DNA of 39,310 bases from positions 1 to 39,310 of the forward strand of contig JANXMS010000585.1 of assembly GCA_025354525.1 (NCBI GenBank), written 5' to 3'. The DNA comes from Acidobacteriota bacterium (GTDB lineage: Bacteria > Acidobacteriota > Terriglobia > Bryobacterales > Bryobacteraceae). Position numbers and translations under genes: made by a program. The notes under the pieces were generated by a model. It had not been told where the DNA came from. It saw only the letters and a list, made by a program, of their open reading frames with translations, and did no database searches. This document shows, in pieces, positions 32,503 to 39,310 of the stretch; position 1 is the first letter of the stretch; every line of letters starts with the position of its first letter.

Positions 32503-33893
32503 AATTTGCCTTCCTGTTCTTTCTGACGCTGTCCTCCGCTTCGGCGGAAGACTGGCTCCGCTTCCGCGGTCCCAACGGTTCGGGCATCGCCGAATCGACG
32601 CCGCTGCCGCGCGAAATCGGACCCGATAAGAACGTCATCTGGAAGCAGGCGATCCCGCGTGGAAAGTCCTCGCCGGTGGTCACCTCGAACCGCATCTTTC
32701 TCACCGGGCACGAAGGCGGAAAGCTCCTCACCTTCGCTCTCGACCGTTCCACGGGCGCGCTACTCTGGCGTCGCGATGCCCCCGCAAATCAGGACGAAAA
32801 GCGCCACACGCTGAACGACCCCGCCTCGCCTAGCCCCGTCAGCGACGGCGCGAACGTCTACGTCTTCTTCGCTGGCTACGGTCTGCTTTCCTACACCGCC
32901 GACGGCATCGAACGCTGGCGTCTCCCCCTCGGCCCCTTCACAAACTTTCATGGTATGGGCGCTTCGCCCATCCTCGCCGATGGCAAGCTGCTCCTCATCT
33001 GCGATCAGGATCAAGGCGCGTTCCTTCTAGCCGTCGACCAGAAAACCGGCAAGACGATTTGGAAGGCGGACCGCCCCGACAGCGTCCACAGCTTTTCCAC
33101 ACCAATTGCACACGGCCAGCAACTCATCGTTCCCGGCTCCTACCAGCTCGATAGCTACGATCTTTCGACTGGCAAGGTAGTCTGGCGGGTCGGCGGCCTG
33201 ACGTATCAGGTGAAGTCTGTCCCGGTCATCGAAGGCGATACGCTTTATTTCAATGGTTGGGCCCCGGGAGGCGAGGCCGGCGAGCGGATGGAACTCCCTG
33301 CCTTTGCCGAGATGATTCAGCGTTTTGACAAAAACGGCGATGGCAAACTATCGAAGGACGAAGTGCCGAAGCCCATGGTTCCAGGCAACTGGGAGATGCA
33401 GGACCTCAACAAAGACGGCCTCTTCGACAAACGGGACTGGCAGTATTATTCCATGCGGCGCACCTCCTCGAACGCGACCATGGCCATCCGTCTCGGCGGA
33501 AAGGGCGACGTCACGAACACCCACGTTCTGTGGCGCTACGAAAAGTCGCTCCCTGATGTCCCGGCCGTGCTGCTCTATCGCGGCGTGCTGTATTTGGTTC
33601 GCAACGGTGGCATCTTACAGACGCTGGACCCCGCGACAGGCAAGCTTCTCAAGCAGGGCCGTCTGCCGCAGGCGTTGGACGAATACTACGCCTCACCGGT
33701 CGCCGGCGACGGCAAGGTCTATTTCATCAGCCGCAACGGCAACGTCTCCGTGCTCGAAGCCGGCGCCCAGTGGGGTGTCGCGGCCTCCGCCGACCTTGGC
33801 GAAGAGGTCTTTGCCACCCCCGCCATCGCCGACGGCCACATTTGGGTTCGCACCGCTGGTCACCTTTACAACTTCGCGTTGCCTCGCCCCTAA
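32499..33893 (+). CDS. Secreted PQQ-type beta-propeller protein with two EF-hands
   Basis: The 464-residue protein, with a GTG start, has a clear signal peptide (FAFLFFLTLSSASA, then EDWLRFRG). Its blades resemble PQQ/BamB-like repeats (ALDRSTGALLWRRD, AVDQKTGKTIWKAD, YDLSTGKVVWRV, TLDPATGKLLKQG). Two EF-hand calcium loops are inserted between blades, DKNGDGKLSKDE at ~277 and DLNKDGLFDKRD at ~302. Such proteins are exported scaffolds or putative dehydrogenases. The PQQ-binding residues of true quinoproteins are not identifiable, so the enzyme activity is open. The stop codon overlaps that of the opposing leucine-rich-repeat gene (CTAA at 33890-33893). Confidence 0.88.
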   Translation: MKFAFLFFLTLSSASAEDWLRFRGPNGSGIAESTPLPREIGPDKNVIWKQAIPRGKSSPVVTSNRIFLTGHEGGKLLTFALDRSTGALLWRRDAPANQDEKRHTLNDPASPSPVSDGANVYVFFAGYGLLSYTADGIERWRLPLGPFTNFHGMGASPILADGKLLLICDQDQGAFLLAVDQKTGKTIWKADRPDSVHSFSTPIAHGQQLIVPGSYQLDSYDLSTGKVVWRVGGLTYQVKSVPVIEGDTLYFNGWAPGGEAGERMELPAFAEMIQRFDKNGDGKLSKDEVPKPMVPGNWEMQDLNKDGLFDKRDWQYYSMRRTSSNATMAIRLGGKGDVTNTHVLWRYEKSLPDVPAVLLYRGVLYLVRNGGILQTLDPATGKLLKQGRLPQALDEYYASPVAGDGKVYFISRNGNVSVLEAGAQWGVAASADLGEEVFATPAIADGHIWVRTAGHLYNFALPRP

Positions 33894-34708
33894 CGCTTGA
33901 CCGTCTCGAACTTCCCGGCCTCGATCCGCGTATTCGGCAGTGCCGCCTTCAGCTTCGCCACGCCGGAATCGGTCAGCAGCGTGTTCATCACGTTCAGCTG
34001 CTTCAGCCGCTGCAAGCCGAAGAGCTTGTCGATGCCAGCGTCCGTGATTCTAGCATTCCGCAGGTCGAGTAATTCCAGATCTTTCATCGTCCCCAGCAAC
34101 TCCAACCCCCGATCTGTAATCGTCACCTGCCACAGGCCCGAGTCCGTGCGCTGTTGCCCGGCCAAGTCGAGCTCACGCAGCGACGGGATAAGCTTTAGAG
34201 GGCTCAATCCGACGTCGGTCATCTTGTTACCGCCATAGGCGATGTGCCGCAGCTTCGGCATAGACGCCAAATATTCAACGCCATTGTCCGTAAACAGCGC
34301 GAAGCCGACGTCGATCGAAGCCATCTCCGAATGCCCGGCCAGATGGGCGACGCCCGTGTCGGTCACCTTAGTGCCCCGCATGTTCAACGTCTGCAACTTC
34401 GGCCAAAGCTTCATTACCGCGCAGGAGCCATCACCCACCAGTTCGGCATAGTACAGGTTCATCAACGTCACGTTCCGCAGCTTCTTCAAATGCACAAAGC
34501 CCAGGTCCGTCACCCGCGTGTGCGATAGATCCAGGCTGCGCAACTCGGTGAAGGTGCCCACCCGTTGCAAGTCCGAATCATTCACCCAGGTCCGGCTCAG
34601 ATCGAGCGATACGATCCGGCCCTGCCCGTCCGCCGCGGCCGTTCCGCCCAGTTCTTTGACCCAATCCAGCGGCGTCAGCGCCGCCAGCAGAAGCATCGTC
34701 GTCCACAT
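33890..34708 (-). CDS. Secreted leucine-rich-repeat protein, 272 aa
   Basis: The product has a short N-terminal hydrophobic leader (MLLLAALT) followed by about nine 23-24-residue leucine-rich repeats of the ribonuclease-inhibitor/cysteine-containing kind, with the recurring pattern L-x-x-L-x-L-x-x-T-x-(V/I)-T-D-x-G (LRSLDLSHTRVTDLGF, LQTLNMRGTKVTDTGV, LELLDLRNARITDAGI). Such solenoids bind proteins or surfaces. Its ATG overlaps the stop of the larger LRR gene by one base (TAATG), so it is translationally coupled. Its stop overlaps the convergent PQQ-propeller gene. Confidence 0.85.
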   Translation of the reverse strand: MWTTMLLLAALTPLDWVKELGGTAAADGQGRIVSLDLSRTWVNDSDLQRVGTFTELRSLDLSHTRVTDLGFVHLKKLRNVTLMNLYYAELVGDGSCAVMKLWPKLQTLNMRGTKVTDTGVAHLAGHSEMASIDVGFALFTDNGVEYLASMPKLRHIAYGGNKMTDVGLSPLKLIPSLRELDLAGQQRTDSGLWQVTITDRGLELLGTMKDLELLDLRNARITDAGIDKLFGLQRLKQLNVMNTLLTDSGVAKLKAALPNTRIEAGKFETVKR

Positions 34709-36669
34709 TAGCTCTTCCTCCGGCGCGGAATCGAAGACTCCCGATCAAACACCACGTCCAACTGCGGCTTCGCCGCCTTCAGCTTGTTGTATCCCGCCTC
34801 GGTAATCAGCGTGTGGTAAAGATTCACGCTCTTCAGTTTCGCAAATTTCGCCAGCGTCTCCACCGCCGCATCCGTTAGGTTCGCCGTGTCCAACCGCAGC
34901 TCTTCCAGTTCCGGCAGAAGCAGCGCCGCCAAGCCCTCGTCCGAAAGCCCGGTGTAGTCCAGGTTCAATCGCCGTAGTTTCGCGAAACCGTTCAAGTACG
35001 GCACGGCCTTATCGTCAAGCCGCGTGCGCACCGATTCGAACACCTGAAGGTTCGTCAGCCCGCTCAAGTCTGCCAGCCCTTTGTTCGTGTGTCGGCAGTA
35101 GCTCAGGTACAGCTCCTCCAACGTCGTCATCTTGCCGATGTGCACCATCGCTTCATCGCCGATGTCGTTCGAAAGGATGTCCAGCTTGCGAAGCGGCAAA
35201 GCGCTGAGTGCCTTCAAACCATCCGCGGTGACGTCAGTGTAGGCCAGCCGCAGCGATCGCAGCGTCGGCATCTTAGCCAGCGCGGCAGCGCTTTGGTCGT
35301 CAAAGGTCGTGTTCGAAATCTCCAACTCTTCAAGCGGCATCGTCATCGGAAGGTTGCCCTTGCTCAGCGTATGATTCAGCGTCAGCCGTTGTAGGCCGGT
35401 CAAGCCATTGAGGGCCGCCATGCCAGTATCAGAGACCATCGAATGCCCCAGATCCAGGTCCACCAACGTCTTGATCTTGCCCACGTGCACCATGCCGCCG
35501 TCGCCCACCTCCGTCGTGTTCAGCCGCAGCCGCGTCACCGCCGTCAGCCCGCTCAAATAAGCAAGTTGCGCGTCCGACACTGATGTCCGCGACAGATCCA
35601 CCGACCGAATTTTTCCGGCCTCAAGCGAACTCCTACCCCCCATCTTTTCTATCCACCCAGCGATCGCCGCGTCGGTCATCGTCGTCGGCTTTGCGCTCCG
35701 TAGGGCCGGGTCCGCCGTCTGCGGCGCGGCATCTTGAAACTCCACCCGCACCCGCGGATTCGCTGCCACCAGATCATCCACGCCGCCGCGCGTCACCCGC
35801 GCATACCGCACGTCCAACGATGTCAAATTCTTCAAGCCCTTTAGCTTGCTTAGCCCCGCATTCGTAATCTGAGTCCGATACAGATTCAATTCCGTCAACT
35901 CTTTTAACGGCTCCAGTGCCTCGACTCCGGCGTCAGTCAGAGCGGAGCCTAAAATGTTCAACCGCTTCAACTTCGTCAGTCCCCGCAAATGGCTCACCCC
36001 GCGATCCGTCAGCCGAAGCCCAAACAGGTCCAGCGTCTCCAGGTCCCTCAGCTCCGCCAACTGCCGCAACCCTTCGTCTGTCACTACGGTATCCCGCAGA
36101 CTCAGATAGCGGAGCTTCTTCATGCCCGCCACCTGCTTCATCCCTTCGTCGTTCATCCGCGTGTTGTTCAGATCGAGCTTTTCCACGTTGACGAAAGATG
36201 CTAGCCCCGTGCCGTTCACTCGAGCCATCGCGATGCGCATCTCTCGAATCTGCGTCAGATTGGCGAACTCCTTCAGCCCTTTGTCCTGCACGTTGATGTT
36301 CTCGAGAAAATGCAGCGAAAGGCTAAATTTCTCAAGCTTTGTCAACGACTTCAGCGCAGCAAGCTCCTTATTCGCATCCAGGTTTGAGCCTGCCCCCGGA
36401 TTGAAGATCGTGCCCGGCAGAATCAACTCCCGTAACTCCGTGCAGCCCGAAAGCAGCTTCAGGTCTTTGTGATCGACAATCGTCCCCGCCAGATCCACCC
36501 CGTCCAAACGGAATGCGCCCGCAGGCAACGCCTGTACATCGACCATCCAAGGCGCACCAGCGAGCCGAACTCGGCCCCCGTTGCGGAGCGCCCATTCGGC
36601 GGTACCGCGGTCGTCTCCCTGGGCCCAAACGGCGCAGGCGATCAGTAGGAACGGAACAAGTTTTTGCAC
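34708..36669 (-). CDS. Secreted leucine-rich-repeat protein, 653 aa
   Basis: A signal peptide (LVPFLLIACAVWAQ) starts this large LRR solenoid. Two blocks of 23-24-residue repeats are visible, ~50-310 and ~345-640, separated by a non-repeat linker (~315-345, around FQDAAPQTADPALRSAK). Typical repeats are LRYLSLRDTVVTDEGL and LKRLNILGSALTDAGV. Block 2 opens with a sequence (AGWIEKMGGRSSLEAG) that resembles the start of the 272-aa neighbour (DWVKELGGTAAADGQG), so the proteins share a repeating module of a short helix plus LRRs. Probably exported and binding a partner; the propeller operon on the other strand is a candidate. Confidence 0.87.
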   Translation of the reverse strand: MQKLVPFLLIACAVWAQGDDRGTAEWALRNGGRVRLAGAPWMVDVQALPAGAFRLDGVDLAGTIVDHKDLKLLSGCTELRELILPGTIFNPGAGSNLDANKELAALKSLTKLEKFSLSLHFLENINVQDKGLKEFANLTQIREMRIAMARVNGTGLASFVNVEKLDLNNTRMNDEGMKQVAGMKKLRYLSLRDTVVTDEGLRQLAELRDLETLDLFGLRLTDRGVSHLRGLTKLKRLNILGSALTDAGVEALEPLKELTELNLYRTQITNAGLSKLKGLKNLTSLDVRYARVTRGGVDDLVAANPRVRVEFQDAAPQTADPALRSAKPTTMTDAAIAGWIEKMGGRSSLEAGKIRSVDLSRTSVSDAQLAYLSGLTAVTRLRLNTTEVGDGGMVHVGKIKTLVDLDLGHSMVSDTGMAALNGLTGLQRLTLNHTLSKGNLPMTMPLEELEISNTTFDDQSAAALAKMPTLRSLRLAYTDVTADGLKALSALPLRKLDILSNDIGDEAMVHIGKMTTLEELYLSYCRHTNKGLADLSGLTNLQVFESVRTRLDDKAVPYLNGFAKLRRLNLDYTGLSDEGLAALLLPELEELRLDTANLTDAAVETLAKFAKLKSVNLYHTLITEAGYNKLKAAKPQLDVVFDRESSIPRRRKS

Positions 36670-36694
36670 GGCTAGGCCTACCTAATTGTATTCC

Positions 36695-39114
36695 TTACTC
36701 GTAGCGTAAAGCGGTCATGGGGTCGATCTTCGCCGCTTTTGCCGCTGGCAAATAGTCGGCGAGCAAAGCGACGGCGGCCAAAGCCGCCGTCGCTGCTCCC
36801 GCCGTTATCGGATCTTGCGGCTCCACCCCGTACAGTTGGCTCTGGACGTACTGCGAGGCGAACCAAGCCAATGGCAGGGCGATGAGCAAGCCCACGCCGA
36901 CCATCGTCACCACCTCCCGCATCACGAGCCAGACTACGCTTCCCGTCTCCGCCCCCAATGCGATTCGAATTCCGATCTCCCGCGTTCGCCGCGCTACTGT
37001 ATACGCCATCACCCCGTAGAGGCCAATCAGCGCCAGCCCTGTTGCTAACAATCCGAACAATGACGACAACATTGCCACCAGCCGCTCGTTGGCCAGCGAC
37101 TGGTCCAATTGCTGCTCCAGCGTCCGCATGTCGTAGATCGGCAGCTTCGGATCGAGGTCGTGAACGATCAACCGCACGACGTTGAACATCTGCTCGGGCG
37201 GTAGCGAAGTCCTAACATAGCCCGCCATGTCAGAGGCCCAACCCTCTTGGAAATATCCGCGGTAAACAATGCGCGGAATCTCCTCGCGAAAGCCTTCATA
37301 CTTCGTGTCCGAGACCACTCCTATAATCTCGATCTCCGTCTTCGTGCCCGGATCTCTGCCCCATCCAATGTGCCTGCCGACGGCGTCGCGCCCCGGAAAG
37401 TACATCTTGGCCATCTTGTCGTTAAGCAACACTTTCTTGCCGGAGGTCTTTGAATCTCGCTCGTCGAAATCGCGACCCGCAAGCAGCTTAATGCCCATCG
37501 TGTTGAAGTATCCGGGGGCGAGGATGTTGACGTGAGGGTTCATGTCTTCGCCTTGCTTCGCCTGATGGCCCTCCACCGTCACCGACGAATCCCGCTCCCT
37601 ACCTCGCAGCACCGGCATCACCGCCAGCGATGAGCTCTCCACCCCGGGTGCCGCGTTCAGTCGACGATTCAGCTCCCGATAGAAGGTTTCCGCCTGTTCG
37701 GGCTTGTATCCACTCAGGCCGGGGTCGATTATGAACGTCACTAGATTCGACACCGAGAACCCTGGATTCAGAGACTTCAAATTCTGCAAGCTCTTCAGGA
37801 ACAACCCGGCCCCGATAAGCAGCAGCAGCGACAGCGAGACCTGGGTCACCACGAGCGCCTTCCGTAACCACACCGAGCTATTGGGCTTCAACGCCAAAGT
37901 CTGCCGGGTCGCTTGCAGCGCGGGAACCAACCCGAAGGCCAAGCCCGCAACCAACGATATCGCGAAGTTGAACCCTAGAATACGCCAGTCCGGGTCTGCG
38001 CTCAGGTTCACTGAATCAAGGCAGCATCGCCAGGAAGACGCTCAGCACGGCGCCAGCCAACGATAGAAGAGAACTCTCGACCACCAGCAATCGAATGATC
38101 CGTCCGCGCGTCGCGCCGATCGACAGCCGAATTGCAATTTCCTTTTCCCGAGCGTTCGCCCGCGCGATCAACAGAATCGCCAGGTTGGCGCAGGCAATCA
38201 ACAACACCAGCCCAACTATCCCCATCAGGACCTGCAGCCGTCGTTCCATCTGTCGCCGCAAGTTGCCCGCGCCCTGTCCTCCCCGGCATTATCCGAATGT
38301 TCATTTGCAAGAACTTTTCTCGCGTGTAGCTCGAGGCCGTCGCAAACGCCTTCTCGCTTACTTCCCTGCTGATCACCTGCCGAAATACAGACTGCAAATT
38401 CGGCTTCACCTGATCCTTCGTCACCCCCGCTTTCCGCCTACCGAATACCTGCACCCAGCGCGACCGCCGCTCTTCCAATTGCCCTCCCCGTGGGTTGATC
38501 TCCTTCCGCATCGCTAACGGCAATCGGACCTTGGGCAGCACTCCCGGCGATAGCCCAGCAAACCCGGCCGCGCTGACGCCTACAATGGTCATCGGGTAGT
38601 TGTTAATCACGATCTTTTGCCCCACACTCTTCGGGTCCGCGTTGAACCGGCTCTGCCAGTAGTCGTACGCCAGCACCACCACGGGATGGCCGCCCGGTGT
38701 GCGATCATCCTCGGACGTCAACACCCGACCGAGCGTCGGCCCCACGCCAAGAGGTTGAAAATAGTTGCCAGAAACGACCTCGCCCAGCACCCGCTCCGAT
38801 TCGGTCCCGAACGAGACGGTCATCGAATCTTCGCGGCGAGCCAGCATCCCGACGAGAGTCTCGTTCTTGTCTCGCAGGTCGCGATACATCGGATGGGACA
38901 ACATCTCCCGGCCCTGATTGTTCCCGTAGTGCGACCCGCTCGAAGCCACCTGCACGATCTCGTCTGGATTCTGAATGGGCAGCATCCGAAGCAGCAATTG
39001 GTCGAGCAAAGTGAAGATCGCCGTATTTGCCCCAATCCCAAGCGCGAGCGACAGGATCGCGATCATCGAAAAGAGCGGACTCCGGCGCAGCGATCGGGCG
39101 GAGTATTGTAGGTT
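36695..39114 (-). pseudogene. ADOP-type ABC permease (MacB/FtsX fold), broken into three frames
   Basis: Joined, the frames give an acidobacterial duplicated-orphan-permease: an N-terminal [20 protein letters not shown] segment, GIGANTAIF, MacB periplasmic core, FtsX domain ([20 protein letters not shown]), second core and second FtsX domain ending TALRYE. The first frame (39066 to ~38270) is lost at a GGG run near 38265-38275, the second (to 38016) ends in a stop, and the third (from 38011) completes the gene. Around 38016-38030 about eight residues usual between the FtsX helices are also missing. A stop at 39115-39117 precedes the first codons, so no normal start is visible. Either a decayed gene or indel errors. 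It is followed by the LRR genes on the same strand. Confidence 0.85.
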
Positions 39115-39310
39115 TTACCAAAGGAAGGACATCGTCCCCTATACGGACGAGATCGAACGCTGTTACCTAAGCGAGTAACGGTCGAGCAAAGTGAAGATCG
39201 CCGTATTTGCCCCAATCCCAAGCGCGAGCGACAGAATCGCAATCATCGAAAAGAGCGGACTCCGGCGCAGCGATCGGGCGGAGTATTGTAGGTTTTACCA
39301 AAGGAAGGAC
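39000..39310. repeat. 180-bp tandem duplication at the 5' end of the permease gene
   Basis: Bases 39000-39130 recur at 39180-39310 with two mismatches (39055/39235 and 39061/39241). The repeated part encodes, on the minus strand, the permease N-terminus from ARSLRR to about residue 24 of the frame starting at 39066. The 49-bp segment between (39131-39179) is unique, with nothing recognisable. The second copy runs off the window, so it may belong to a neighbouring paralogue, a true tandem duplication or an assembly end artefact. Confidence 0.85.

Overview
The window looks like a chromosomal segment of an Acidobacteriota bacterium of the Solibacter/Bryobacter kind. The evidence is gene content: paired secreted cytochrome-c/DUF1592-type and DUF1552 proteins, a large ABC permease of the ADOP type in which acidobacteria are rich, BshC, and an integrase with the Cys-rich N-terminus I associate with acidobacterial integrases. 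This is inference from families, not a database match. GC is high throughout, so long antisense shadow frames are common and were discarded. Both ends of the window lie in direct repeats, so it may be a complete assembly contig.

Left edge (1-860): about two and a quarter degenerate 200-bp tandem units, then one hypothetical gene.

Integrated element (931-8446): a 7.5-kb mobile element sits in a tRNA-Leu(CAA) gene. It is bounded by a 21-bp direct repeat of the tRNA 3' end. All its genes are on the minus strand. In transcription order they are a small basic protein, a primase/VapE-type helicase, an iteron field that looks like a replication origin, two small proteins, a strong promoter, a MerR-like HTH protein, a small unknown protein, a prohead-protease/major-capsid fusion, an excisionase-like protein and a tyrosine integrase whose 3' end runs into the tRNA. 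I see no portal, terminase, tail or lysis gene. The best reading is a very compact capsid-encoding phage satellite, and it is the strongest candidate here for an undescribed system.

Housekeeping block (8451-15673): an HpcH/HpaI aldolase and bshC (minus), then a frataxin gene with an apparent one-base deletion, hemW, threonine aldolase, a fatty-acid desaturase and a histidine kinase/response regulator pair (plus).

First secreted pair and information genes (15695-25851): a cytochrome-c/DUF1592-family protein and a DUF1552 protein in a coupled operon with a small secreted protein, then a methyltransferase and an ABC-F ATPase. Convergent to these is a SNF2 helicase/SWIM zinc-finger pair.

Second secreted block (25933-36669): two tandem O-methyltransferases, then a tightly coupled run of a second DUF1592-family/DUF1552 pair, a sulfatase and a PQQ-type propeller with EF-hands. 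This run meets, with overlapping stop codons, an opposing pair of secreted leucine-rich-repeat genes.

Right edge (36695-39310): an ADOP-type ABC permease split over three reading frames, with a tandem duplication of its 5' end at the window boundary.
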